Part shown: piece after piece, positions 8,033 through 15,203 of the stretch | How positions within the stretch are numbered: the stretch's first letter is position 1 | Layout: the number at the start of each line of letters is the position of its first letter | DNA from: Sphaerobacter sp. | GTDB lineage: Bacteria; Chloroflexota; Chloroflexia; Thermomicrobiales; Thermomicrobiaceae | Reading direction: 5' to 3' | Assembly (NCBI RefSeq): GCF_019683595.1 | Contig: NZ_JADGHZ010000019.1 | Coordinates: forward strand, 1 to 36,524 | DNA length: 36,524 nucleotides | The notes under the pieces: generated by a model | What the model was told of the DNA's origin: nothing | The model's input: only the letters and a program-made list of their open reading frames with translations | The model's database searches: none | Translations under genes and position numbers: made by a program

Positions 8033-8225
8033 CCGCTCGCGATGTCGTTCGTGTCGAGCGGTACGGATCCGCGGAGTGGCTCACCGTGAGGTGGTGTCGG
8101 CCCTCTCCCGATGGCCGTTCTCACGTGTTGGCCCGGGCGCGTGTCGAACCATCCTCGGCGATCCCCCTTGCGTACTCTCGACGGGCGGGTCGAAAGGCTG
8201 AGTTCCCAGCTAGCGGGGAGGACTT

Positions 8226-9011
8226 GTGACAGTCACCACCCAAGCCGCGATACGAATCGATGGTGTTTCGAGAACGTTCGTCTCCAAACGCGGTGAGACG
8301 GTACAGGCGCTGGATCACATCTCGTTCGACGTCGACGAAGGTGAATTTGTCAGCATTGTAGGCCCGAGTGGGTGCGGTAAGAGCACGTTGCTCAAGATCA
8401 TCGCCGGATTGATCCCGCCGAGCGCCGGTCAGGTGTTGATCGGGGGGCAGCCGGTGGCCGGCCCGCGGTCGGACATCGGCTTCGTCTTCCAACAGCCGGT
8501 CCTGCTGCCATGGCGGACCGTCAAAGCGAACGTCATGCTCCCGGTCGAAGTGCTCAAGCTGGACCGCCGCGATGGCGAGCGCCGTGCCGCTGACTTGCTG
8601 GAAACCGTCGGCTTGTCCAACTTCGCCAATCACTATCCGATGGAGCTATCCGGAGGGATGCAGCAGCGGGTCGGCATCGCTCGCGCGCTCGTCCACGATC
8701 CGGTGCTCCTGTTGATGGACGAGCCGTTCGGGGCGCTCGACGCGATGACGCGCGAACACATGACCCTCGAGTTGCTCAGTATCTGGCGTGCCTTCAGGAA
8801 GACGGTCCTGTTCGTGACTCACAGCATTGCCGAGGCGGTGTTCCTTGCCGACCGAGTGGTCACGATGACCGCACGCCCTGGCCGAGTCGCGGAGGTGGTG
8901 ACGATTGACCTTCCCCGACCACGCGACCTCGCGCTGATGAACACCCCGGAGTTCGGCAGATACGTGTCGCACATCCGAGCGCTCCTCAACGCACGCGGTG
9001 GACTCGACTGA
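8226..9011 (+). CDS. ABC transporter ATP-binding protein, SsuB/TauB/ThiZ type
   Basis: The 261-residue ATPase subunit of a nitrate/sulfonate/thiamine-precursor type importer, acting at the inner face of the membrane. It has Walker A GPSGCGKST (46-54), Q-loop FVFQQP (87-91), signature LSGGMQQR (141-148), Walker B LLLMDE (161-166), D-loop GALD and the switch His199 in VTHS. The FQQPVLLPWRTV stretch is characteristic of the SsuB/TauB/ThiZ subfamily. The start is GTG 8226 with GGGGAGGA upstream. It is followed after 33 bases by the permease and then by the binding protein, giving a complete importer. The location just before the TPP-controlled thi operon suggests a thiamine-pyrimidine substrate, but sequence alone does not distinguish it from sulfonate or similar ligands. 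Confidence 0.93.
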   Translation: MTVTTQAAIRIDGVSRTFVSKRGETVQALDHISFDVDEGEFVSIVGPSGCGKSTLLKIIAGLIPPSAGQVLIGGQPVAGPRSDIGFVFQQPVLLPWRTVKANVMLPVEVLKLDRRDGERRAADLLETVGLSNFANHYPMELSGGMQQRVGIARALVHDPVLLLMDEPFGALDAMTREHMTLELLSIWRAFRKTVLFVTHSIAEAVFLADRVVTMTARPGRVAEVVTIDLPRPRDLALMNTPEFGRYVSHIRALLNARGGLD

Positions 9012-9044
9012 TGGACCGCTCTTGCCAGTCACGGAGGAGGAGGT

Positions 9045-9884
9045 ATGGCGAGTCGTAGCCTCGTAGAGCAGCCCGGACGCGCAGCCTCGCAACGACAGTC
9101 CATGCTCCGCCACCGGCCTGAGATCGTTCTGGTTCCGGCAATCTTCATCCTGATCGTGGCTGCCTGGGAACTGCTGGTCAAGCTCCTCGCGGTGCCGATC
9201 TACATCCTGCCATCGCCGACGGAGATCTGGCGGGCCTTCCGCGACGGGCTCGTGAGCGGAACGCTCGTCGAGCATACCTTGGTGACGCTCCAGGAAGTAC
9301 TGGTCGGGTTTGCAGTCGGCAGTGCGGCTGGCCTGGTGGTGGGTGTGCTCGTCACCCGATTCCGCCTGGTGGAGCGGACGGTGTACCCGTATGTCGTGGC
9401 CTTCCAAACGGTCCCGAAAGTGGCGCTCGCACCGCTGATCGTGACCTGGTTCGGTTTCGGGATGCTCTCGAAGGTCGTGACGACGGCCCTGATCGCGTTC
9501 TTTCCCCTGCTCGTCAATGTGATTGCCGGTCTCCAATCCGTGGATCAGGATCGGATCGACTTGCTGCGCTCGGTCAATGCCAGCGAGTGGCAGATCTTCC
9601 GTATGGTGCGCTTCCCGAGTGCGCTGCCCTTCATCTTCGCCGGGCTGGACGTGGCCATCGTCTTCAGCGTTATCGGTGCGATCGTCAGCGAGTTCGTCGG
9701 TGCCCGGGCGGGACTCGGCTACCTCATTCAGGTCAACAACTACAACTTGAACGTCTCCGGTACGTTCGCAGTCCTCGTCGTGCTCTCGGTGATGGGCCTC
9801 ACACTGCACCTGGTGGTTCAGGCGGTCAATCGCAGGGTGGTTTTCTGGCAACGGGACGATAGGGGTTCCGTGGTCGGTGCCTAG
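9045..9884 (+). CDS. ABC transporter permease, SsuC/ThiX type
   Basis: A 279-residue integral membrane subunit with about six transmembrane segments. The first is at about residues 29-50 (VLVPAIFILIVAAWELLVKL), followed by ILPSPTEIWRAF, typical of the nitrate/sulfonate/taurine permease family. The ATPase-coupling EAA-like loop lies in the middle (IDLLRSVNASEWQIFRMVRFP, about 168-188). The C-terminal cytoplasmic end is NRRVVFWQRDDR. ATG 9045 has GGAGGAGG directly upstream. It partners the preceding ATPase and the following lipoprotein; a homodimer is expected. Confidence 0.92.
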   Translation: MASRSLVEQPGRAASQRQSMLRHRPEIVLVPAIFILIVAAWELLVKLLAVPIYILPSPTEIWRAFRDGLVSGTLVEHTLVTLQEVLVGFAVGSAAGLVVGVLVTRFRLVERTVYPYVVAFQTVPKVALAPLIVTWFGFGMLSKVVTTALIAFFPLLVNVIAGLQSVDQDRIDLLRSVNASEWQIFRMVRFPSALPFIFAGLDVAIVFSVIGAIVSEFVGARAGLGYLIQVNNYNLNVSGTFAVLVVLSVMGLTLHLVVQAVNRRVVFWQRDDRGSVVGA

Positions 9885-9958
9885 GCACCAGCCGGAGGGG
9901 TAGCGTGATGCCTCGCTGGGCATGGTGCATTCCCGATTGAGAGTGAGGAGGAGCGGAG

Positions 9959-11188
9959 ATGCTACGGCATGCCCGGACCTCGATGTTGTATTCCCTTCTC
10001 TCCCTCGCCCTGCTGTTCGCGGTGGCGTGTGGTGGTGTCGCGGGCAGCGCGGGCGGAACCGAAACCCGTCGAGTCCAGATCCTCCTGGCAGCCCAGGCGT
10101 GGAACGTGTCGTTCGCGCCCTGGGTCGTTGCCGAGGAAATGGGCTACTTCGAGGAAGAGGGTATCGAACCTGACTGGGTGATGGTCGCTGGCAGCACCGA
10201 CGTCACCAAGCAGGTCGCGTCGGGGAGCGGGATGATCGGTGCACCGAGCCCGGAACCGGTCATCATCGGGCACCAGGCAAGCCAGGGCATGCAGATTCGG
10301 TACTTCTACACGCTCTACCGGCGGAATATCTATTCGATCGCCGTGCCGGCGGACAGCCCGATTCAAACTCCCGCCGACCTCAAAGGGAAGCGCATCGGCG
10401 TGACCAGTATGGGTAGCGCCGGGGTGATCAACATCAAAGCCGTACTGAAAGAGGCCGGCTTGGATCCGGAAGATGCGACCGTTGTCGCTATCGGTGAGTC
10501 TGGCCAGGCAGCCGCGGCGGTGCAGAAGGGTGAAGTGGACGCCCTGTCGCTCTGGGACGCCCAGTACGCGATCCTGGAGAACCAGGGGATTGAGCTGCGC
10601 TACCTGGACACGCCGAGCCTGCTGAAACTCCCCAGCAACAGCCTCCTGGCGCGGGATGAGGATCTGGAGAAGGATCCGGACCTCTTCGCGCGGGTGGCGC
10701 GAGCTGTCGCCAAGGGCACGATCTTCACGCTGGAGAATCCTGACGCGGCTGTTCGGATCGTCTGGAAGCGACACCCTGACACCAAGCCCGCCGGCATGCC
10801 CGAGGAAGAAGCGTTCGCTCAGGCCAAGCATGTCCTTGAAGCGCGCTCGGAGCGGCTTTGGTTGGAAGAGGGCGTGACACAGTGGGGATACAGCGATCCG
10901 GAGGTATATAAGGCCTTCGTTGACTTCATGGCGGACCAGGGGCTGATCAACGAGCCTGTCAACCCGGAGGACCTGTACACCAACGATCTGCTCAATACCA
11001 TCAACGACTTCGACGCCGACGCCGTCCGTGAGCAGGCACGGAACTGGTCTGGAGAGGCACTCAACCGGCACGGCCTCCTGGACCGGGAGAGCGCTGAGTG
11101 GCGTCGAGCGTTTCTCTCGCGCAGTTGGGGCGAGCCCCTCGCGATCGACGCGCGCGTCCCTCCAGTTGAGTCCGGGTACCCTGCATGA
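9959..11188 (+). CDS. NMT1/THI5-like ABC substrate-binding lipoprotein (ThiY-like candidate)
   Basis: A 409-residue extracytoplasmic binding protein. Residues 1-24 form a lipoprotein signal with lipobox AVAC (Cys24). The mature part opens with the family pattern AQAWNVSFAPWVVAEEMGYFEEEGI, here split across residues about 46-70, followed by QVASGSGMIG and PADLKGKRIGVTSMGS. The latter is typical of the NMT1/SsuA-like group, which includes ThiY and alkanesulfonate binders. Length (409) is longer than usual (about 320-340), with an extra C-terminal helical part after residue 330. ATG 9959 is preceded by GAGGAGGAG. It is the last gene of the importer operon. The promoter of the thi operon lies in its last codons and the riboswitch begins about 12 bases after its stop. 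The thiamine-precursor ligand is inferred from this context only. Confidence 0.88.
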   Translation: MLRHARTSMLYSLLSLALLFAVACGGVAGSAGGTETRRVQILLAAQAWNVSFAPWVVAEEMGYFEEEGIEPDWVMVAGSTDVTKQVASGSGMIGAPSPEPVIIGHQASQGMQIRYFYTLYRRNIYSIAVPADSPIQTPADLKGKRIGVTSMGSAGVINIKAVLKEAGLDPEDATVVAIGESGQAAAAVQKGEVDALSLWDAQYAILENQGIELRYLDTPSLLKLPSNSLLARDEDLEKDPDLFARVARAVAKGTIFTLENPDAAVRIVWKRHPDTKPAGMPEEEAFAQAKHVLEARSERLWLEEGVTQWGYSDPEVYKAFVDFMADQGLINEPVNPEDLYTNDLLNTINDFDADAVREQARNWSGEALNRHGLLDRESAEWRRAFLSRSWGEPLAIDARVPPVESGYPA

Positions 11189-11194
11189 TATGCT
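11166..11194 (+). promoter_or_regulatory. Promoter of the thi operon
   Basis: TTGAGT (11166-11171), a 17-base spacer, then TATGCT (11189-11194). The -35 lies inside the binding-protein gene and the -10 overlaps its stop codon. The start of transcription near 11201 places the riboswitch at the very 5' end of the transcript. Confidence 0.65.
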
Positions 11195-11200
11195 GGACTT

Positions 11201-11298
11201 GACGGATGCCAGGGGTGCGCGTGGCGCTGAGAGTGTGGGGATCGCCCCACCAACCCTCCGAACCTGATCTGGGTAATACCAGCGAAGGGACGGCTCCG
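11201..11298 (+). promoter_or_regulatory. TPP riboswitch (THI box)
   Basis: The conserved THI-box blocks are all present in order. AGGGGTGC (11211-11218) forms the 5' side of P2. GCGCTGAGA (about 11225-11233) follows, then an extra hairpin GGGG/CCCC (P3a). ACCCTCCGAACCTGATCTGG and the following GTAATACCAGCGAAGGGA end near 11290. A P1 helix can form between CGG-AT-GCC (11203-11210) and GGC-T-CCG (11292-11298). It binds thiamine pyrophosphate and controls the downstream thiD-thiG-thiE-tenI-thiS operon through the terminator at 11321-11350. Confidence 0.97.
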
Positions 11299-11326
11299 GG
11301 AGGTACAGCGAACCCACCGTACCGCC
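11299..11326 (+). promoter_or_regulatory. Candidate antiterminator hairpin
   Basis: GG-A-GGTAC (11299-11306) can pair with GTACC-G-CC (11319-11326). The 3' arm covers six bases of the terminator's 5' arm (11321-11327), so the two structures exclude one another. This is the expected arrangement for a TPP-off switch, inferred by hand pairing only. Confidence 0.5.
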
Positions 11327-11350
11327 GCACCGTCGGGTCGGCGGTTTTTT
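11321..11350 (+). terminator. Intrinsic terminator of the TPP riboswitch
   Basis: ACCGCCG (11321-11327) pairs with CGGCGGT (11339-11345). An inner ACC/GGT pair closes a GTCG loop, and a run of six T (11345-11350) follows. It lies between riboswitch and thiD, so TPP binding would stop transcription before the operon. It would also stop any read-through from the importer genes. Confidence 0.9.
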
Positions 11351-11408
11351 GTCTTGGTCGCCGCCCGGCTTGCGCCGCGCGTCCCTGCGTGACTTGGAAG
11401 GAGCAGCC

Positions 11409-12248
11409 GTGGCGACGAGCCCCATTGCGCCACCCAAGGCTCTGACCATCGCCGGCTCCGACTCCGGGGGCGGCGCTGGGATTCAGGCCGACCTCAAGAC
11501 TTTCGCTGCGCTCAACGTCTACGGGTCGAGCGTGATCACCGCGATCACGGCGCAGAACACGATCGGTGTCCGCGCGGTCCATGAGATCCCGCCCGAGATC
11601 GTGGCGGCGCAGTTGGATGCCGTCATGGAGGATATCGGCGCCGACGCGGCCAAGACCGGCATGCTTGCCTCGGCCGAGATCATCCGCGCGGTGGTCGACG
11701 GGGTTCGACGACATAACATCGAGCGCCTGGTGGTCGACCCCGTCATGGTGGCGAAGAGTGGTGACCGGCTGCTCCGCGAGGACGCGGTCGCGGCCATCCG
11801 GGATCTCCTGCTCCCAGTTGCCTACGTGGTGACGCCCAACATCCCGGAGGCCGAGGTGCTGACCGGGCGGGAGATTCGTTCGCTGGCGGACATGGAGGAG
11901 GCGGCCCGGGCGATCGCCGCGCTGGGTGCGCGATACGTGGTCGTCAAGGGTGGCCACCGCAGTGGCGACGCCATCGACATCGTCTACGACGGCACCACGT
12001 TCCAGCGGATCCGCAGCCCACGGGTCGAGACGCGCAACACGCACGGCACCGGCTGCACCTTCTCCGCCGCGATCGCGGCACGGCTGGCGGCGGGAACCTC
12101 GGCGCTGGAGGCGATTGCCGAAGCGAAGGACTATCTCTACCAGGCCCTCCTCCATAGCTACACCGTCGGTGCCGGGCACTCGCCGGTCCACCATTTCTAC
12201 GCGCTTTGGCGCCCACTCGGCGTGCAGGGCGCGGAGGAGGTCGAGTGA
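11409..12248 (+). CDS. thiD: Hydroxymethylpyrimidine (phosphate) kinase ThiD
   Basis: A 279-residue ribokinase-fold enzyme that phosphorylates HMP to HMP-P and on to HMP-PP for thiamine synthesis, or in salvage. The N-terminal [18 protein letters not shown] motif binds the pyrimidine. [12 protein letters not shown] lies in the middle. The ATP-site motif [14 protein letters not shown] carries the catalytic Cys/anion-hole region. GTG 11409 is chosen because AAGGAG lies just upstream and the family homology begins with ALTIAGSD. The upstream frame to 11349 overlaps the terminator's U-run. It is the first gene of the riboswitch-controlled operon, and its stop overlaps the thiG start. Confidence 0.95.
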   Translation: MATSPIAPPKALTIAGSDSGGGAGIQADLKTFAALNVYGSSVITAITAQNTIGVRAVHEIPPEIVAAQLDAVMEDIGADAAKTGMLASAEIIRAVVDGVRRHNIERLVVDPVMVAKSGDRLLREDAVAAIRDLLLPVAYVVTPNIPEAEVLTGREIRSLADMEEAARAIAALGARYVVVKGGHRSGDAIDIVYDGTTFQRIRSPRVETRNTHGTGCTFSAAIAARLAAGTSALEAIAEAKDYLYQALLHSYTVGAGHSPVHHFYALWRPLGVQGAEEVE

Positions 12249-13042
12249 TGCAGACCGAACCGACCATCGTCGACGCCCCGCTGACGATCGCGGGGAAGAC
12301 CTTCACCTCCCGCCTGATCCTCGGTACCGGCAAGTACCGGAACACAGAGGAGATGAAGGCCGCAATCGAGGCGTCGGGTTGCGAGATGATCACCGTGGCG
12401 CTCCGGCGGATCGACTTCGACGACCCGAAGAGCCGCAGTATCCTGGAGGACATCGACTGGACGCGGTACCAGATCCTCCCCAACACGGCGGGGTGCGCCA
12501 CGGCGGAGGAGGCGATTCGGGTCGCGCGGCTCGCGCGGTCGATGGGCCTGTCCGATTGGATCAAGCTGGAGGTTATCCCCGACCCGAAGTACCTCCTGCC
12601 GGACCCCGTGGGCACGCTGGAGGCGGCGCGCGTGCTGGTGGATGAAGGCTTCGTGGTCCTCCCGTACATCAACGCCGACCCGGTGCTGGCGAAGCGGCTG
12701 GAGGAGATCGGCACGGCCACGGTCATGCCGCTGGGATCGCCCATTGGCTCGGGCCAGGGGCTGCCCGACTTCCGCCAGATCCAGATCATCATCGAGCAGG
12801 CGAACGTACCGGTGATCGTCGACGCCGGGATCGGCGCGCCGTCGGATGCGGCGCTGGCCATGGAACTTGGGGCGGACGCCTGCCTGATCAACACGGCCAT
12901 CGCGCAGGCGAAGAACCCGGCGGGGATGGCGCGCGCCATGCGCCTGGGCATCGAGGCGGGCCGGCTGGCGTACCTCTCCGGCCGCATCCCGAAGAAGCCG
13001 TACGCGTCCGCCAGCAGCCCGCTGGAGGGAGTGGTGCGCTGA
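12248..13042 (+). CDS. thiG: Thiazole synthase ThiG
   Basis: A 264-residue TIM-barrel enzyme that builds the thiazole phosphate ring from 1-deoxy-D-xylulose 5-phosphate, dehydroglycine and ThiS thiocarboxylate. Visible are [11 protein letters not shown], the active-site Lys in [24 protein letters not shown], and [20 protein letters not shown] of the phosphate-binding end. Length fits (250-265). The ATG overlaps the thiD stop (TGATG), indicating translational coupling. Its required sulfur-carrier ThiS is the last gene of the same operon. The glycine oxidase (ThiO) or tyrosine lyase (ThiH) that feeds it is not in this window. Confidence 0.97.
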   Translation: MQTEPTIVDAPLTIAGKTFTSRLILGTGKYRNTEEMKAAIEASGCEMITVALRRIDFDDPKSRSILEDIDWTRYQILPNTAGCATAEEAIRVARLARSMGLSDWIKLEVIPDPKYLLPDPVGTLEAARVLVDEGFVVLPYINADPVLAKRLEEIGTATVMPLGSPIGSGQGLPDFRQIQIIIEQANVPVIVDAGIGAPSDAALAMELGADACLINTAIAQAKNPAGMARAMRLGIEAGRLAYLSGRIPKKPYASASSPLEGVVR

Positions 13043-13043
13043 C

Positions 13044-13721
13044 GTGGCGGCGAACCGACGCGCGGACCTACGGGAGCGCCTGCCCGACGCGCTGCGCCTC
13101 TACGTGTTGACCGACCGTGGTCTGGCCCGGGGCCGGGATGAGGCGCGGATCGTGGCCGATGCGATCGCGGGCGGCGCGACCGCCATTCAACTGCGCTGGA
13201 AACAAGGCCCGCTCTCGGAGGCGCTGCGAATCGGCCGGGAGGTGCGGCAGGTGTGCCATGCCGCCGGGGTGCCGTTCATCGTCAATGACCGGGTCGACCT
13301 GGCGCTGGCGCTCGACGCGGATGGGGTCCACGTCGGCGTCGATGACCTTCCCGTGGCCGAGACACGGGCGCTCGTCGGCGACCGGATGATCGTCGGTTAC
13401 TCTCCGCCGACGGTGGAGGCGGCGCTGGCGGCCGAGCGGGACGGTGCCGACTACCTGGGTGTCGGGCCGATCTATACCACGGGCACCAAAGCCGACGCCG
13501 GGGCCGCCGTCGGTGTCGACCATCTGGCCCGCATCGTTAACGCGGTCGGCATCCCGGTCGTCGGGATCGGCGGGATCAACGCGAGCAATGCAACCCCGGT
13601 CGTCGCCGCCGGTGCGGTCGGGGTCGCGGTGATCTCAGCGGTCGTGGCGGCCGACGACGTGGAAGCGGCCGCGCGGGCGCTCCGGCAGGCGGTTGAGGCA
13701 GGGCTGGGGTCGCGGGCATGA
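13044..13721 (+). CDS. thiE: Thiamine-phosphate synthase ThiE
   Basis: A 225-residue TIM-barrel enzyme that joins HMP-PP and thiazole phosphate to thiamine phosphate. Visible are YVLTDRGLARGRD, AIQLRWKQG (pyrophosphate contact), PFIVNDRVDLALALDADGVH, and the signature YLGVGPIYTTGTKADAGAA, with the phosphate site VVGIGGINASN. These are the features of true ThiE rather than TenI. The GTG start at 13044 lies one base after the thiG stop. Its end overlaps tenI by four bases (ATGA). Confidence 0.94.
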   Translation: MAANRRADLRERLPDALRLYVLTDRGLARGRDEARIVADAIAGGATAIQLRWKQGPLSEALRIGREVRQVCHAAGVPFIVNDRVDLALALDADGVHVGVDDLPVAETRALVGDRMIVGYSPPTVEAALAAERDGADYLGVGPIYTTGTKADAGAAVGVDHLARIVNAVGIPVVGIGGINASNATPVVAAGAVGVAVISAVVAADDVEAAARALRQAVEAGLGSRA

Positions 13722-14356
13722 GCCGGACCGTGCCGCGCCTGCACCTCATCAGCGACCGGCGCCACTGCCCGTTGGACCGGTTCCCCGAGGTCGCGCGAGC
13801 GGCGGTTCTGGCCGGGTTCGACGCCGTGCACCTGCGAGAGAAGGACCTGCCCGCGGCGGAGGTGATCGAAGCGGCGCGGGCGCTCAACCGGGCCATCGGT
13901 GATGAGGCGGGGTTGCTCATCAACGACCGCGTCGATGTGGCCCTCATCGTGGGGGCGGCGGGCGTTCAGCTCGGCGAGACGTCGCTCAGCCCGCGCGACG
14001 TGCGTGCGCTCGCCGGGCAGAGCCTGCTCATCGGGCGTTCGGTGCATGACGTCGAGGGGGCCGAGCGCGCTGCGGTTGAAGGTGCCGACTTCGTCATTGC
14101 CGGGCACGTCTACGCCACGGGGAGTAAACCGGGCCAGCCGCCGCGCGGCCTCGACTTCCTGGCGGCGATTGTCGCTGCGACGCCGTTACCGGTCATTGCC
14201 GTCGGCGGGATCACGCCGGACCGCGTACCCGAGGTCATCGCGGCCGGTGCGCACGGGGTGGCGGTGATCTCCGGGGTGCTGGCTGCTGACGACCCCGGCG
14301 AGGCAGCAGCGGCGTACCACCGGGCGCTCGTAGCTGGAGGTTCCGTTCAGGGATGA
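13718..14356 (+). CDS. tenI: Thiazole tautomerase TenI (ThiE-like paralogue)
   Basis: A 212-residue TIM-barrel protein related to the preceding ThiE. It has LHLISDRRHCPLD, AVHLREKDLPA, LLINDRVDVALIVGAAGVQLG and IAGHVYATGSKPGQPPRGL. The last motif, with SKPG..PRGL in place of TGTKADAG, is what distinguishes TenI, which aromatises the ThiG product to the carboxy-thiazole phosphate. The HLREK Lys replaces the QLR.K pattern of ThiE. A second, divergent ThiE activity cannot be excluded by eye. The ATG overlaps the thiE stop, and its own stop overlaps thiS. Confidence 0.85.
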   Translation: MSRTVPRLHLISDRRHCPLDRFPEVARAAVLAGFDAVHLREKDLPAAEVIEAARALNRAIGDEAGLLINDRVDVALIVGAAGVQLGETSLSPRDVRALAGQSLLIGRSVHDVEGAERAAVEGADFVIAGHVYATGSKPGQPPRGLDFLAAIVAATPLPVIAVGGITPDRVPEVIAAGAHGVAVISGVLAADDPGEAAAAYHRALVAGGSVQG

Positions 14357-14556
14357 TGGAGATTCGCGTCAACGGGAAGCCGATGCAGGTCGACGGGGTT
14401 CGGACCGTCGCCGACTTGCTGAAGCGGCAGGGGATCAAGCCGGTCCTGGTGGCGGTGGAACACAACGGCGCCATCGTGCCGCGCACCGAGTTCGAGACGC
14501 GCACGATCGAGCCGGGAGACTCGCTCGAGATCGTCCACTTTGTCGGAGGTGGCTAG
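14353..14556 (+). CDS. thiS: Sulfur-carrier protein ThiS
   Basis: A 67-residue ubiquitin-fold carrier that donates thiocarboxylate sulfur to ThiG. It begins MEIRVNGKP, has the central VADLLKRQGI helix and LVAVEHNGAIVPR, and ends in the obligatory Gly-Gly (VHFVGGG). Two successive ATG codons (14353 and 14356) are possible starts; both overlap the tenI stop. It is the last gene of the operon, and its stop overlaps the converging alkyltransferase-like gene by four bases. No ThiF-like adenylyltransferase is present here. Confidence 0.95.
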   Translation: MMEIRVNGKPMQVDGVRTVADLLKRQGIKPVLVAVEHNGAIVPRTEFETRTIEPGDSLEIVHFVGGG

Positions 14557-14966
14557 GGGTCCGGCGCGTCCAGCGTATCTGGTGCGTCAACGGCCTCCAT
14601 CGGATCCCAGAGGTGTCGCGCCAGGTCGACCTGGTACTCGTCGACGAAGGTGACCCCCTCATCCTCGAGCAGCGCGCGCATGATGGCCGGGTGGCCCCAC
14701 GCCCAGCCGCCGGTCAACTCCCCGTTCCGGTTGACAACACGGTGCGCCACGTCGGAGACGTCGGGCGGACAGCGGTGCAGGGCCCAGCCGACCATCCGGG
14801 CCGAGCGGGCCGCACCGATCGCCCGGGCGATGCGGCCGTAGGTCGTCACGCGGCCGGGCGGGATCTGCCGGACCACGGCGTAGACGCGTTCGACGAAGTC
14901 GGTCCGAGTCGTCGCGGCCGCTCGGCGGTTTCGTCGCTCTTTGTCCGTCCTCTGTCTCCGCTGCAT
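14553..14966 (-). CDS. Alkyltransferase-like protein (Atl), cysteine-less
   Basis: A 137-residue protein of the O6-alkylguanine-DNA alkyltransferase fold: FVERVYAVVRQIPPGRVTTYGRIA, then AARSARMVGWALHRCP with the DNA-intercalating Arg region. In active methyltransferases the next motif is PCHRV. Here it is VAHRVVN, with Ala in place of the acceptor Cys, so the protein should bind but not repair alkylated guanine. Known Atl proteins flag such bases for nucleotide excision repair; a version with Ala is described from Thermus thermophilus. An Arg-rich N-terminal extension of about 20 residues is unusual. ATG 14966 is the only clear start. It is convergent with the thi operon, overlapping it by four bases. 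Confidence 0.9.
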   Translation of the reverse strand: MQRRQRTDKERRNRRAAATTRTDFVERVYAVVRQIPPGRVTTYGRIARAIGAARSARMVGWALHRCPPDVSDVAHRVVNRNGELTGGWAWGHPAIMRALLEDEGVTFVDEYQVDLARHLWDPMEAVDAPDTLDAPDP

Positions 14967-15029
14967 CGCTGGTCGCCCTCGCTGTCCCCTGCCTGCGAAT
15001 ACCGAGCGTGGACGGCGTCATCATACGGC

Positions 15030-15059
15030 TTGTCCGCGGTTGGGGCGCTGGACTATACT
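15030..15059 (+). promoter_or_regulatory. Promoter of the ABC-F gene
   Basis: TTGTCC (15030-15035), an 18-base spacer, then TATACT (15054-15059). Transcription would start near 15066, giving a leader of about 138 bases before the GTG of the ABC-F gene. Confidence 0.55.
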
Positions 15060-15203
15060 CGCCCCGTTGCGCCTTGCGCGACCATCGTACCCGTTCTTCA
15101 CCGTCGCGAGTGCGACGCGACGTGGTTCCTCAGGGAGCAGTGGATGCGCCAGTAGCCTTCGTCATGAAGCCGGACCGGCCTCAATGATGAAGGGTGGCGT
15201 GTC

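Larger units (their letters stand above)
7650..8225. other. Divergent regulatory region, aminotransferase / ABC importer
   Basis: 576 bases containing two well-formed divergent promoters back to back (7822-7851 leftward, 7883-7911 rightward). This leaves leaders of about 165 bases (left) and about 305 bases (right). The right leader holds a perfect 12-bp palindrome CATACCGGTATG (8021-8032) and the small hairpin GGCGGG/CCTGCC (about 7957-7975). I looked for a second TPP riboswitch and found no match to its conserved 3' half. Short frames here look non-coding. Confidence 0.6.

Noticed and set aside
7918-8225. Second TPP riboswitch before the importer
   Set aside because: GGCTGAG occurs near 8200, but the conserved CTGATCTGG and CCAGCGAAGGG blocks are absent.
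8646-9923. 425-codon frame on the - strand over the importer genes
   Set aside because: Antisense to clear ATPase and permease; His/Asp/Glu-rich shadow.
9962-11449. 495-codon frame on the - strand over the binding protein and riboswitch
   Set aside because: Antisense shadow; it would read through the terminator and riboswitch.
14659-15024. 121-codon frame on the - strand starting upstream of the Atl gene
   Set aside because: Different frame from the alkyltransferase fold and no recognisable features.
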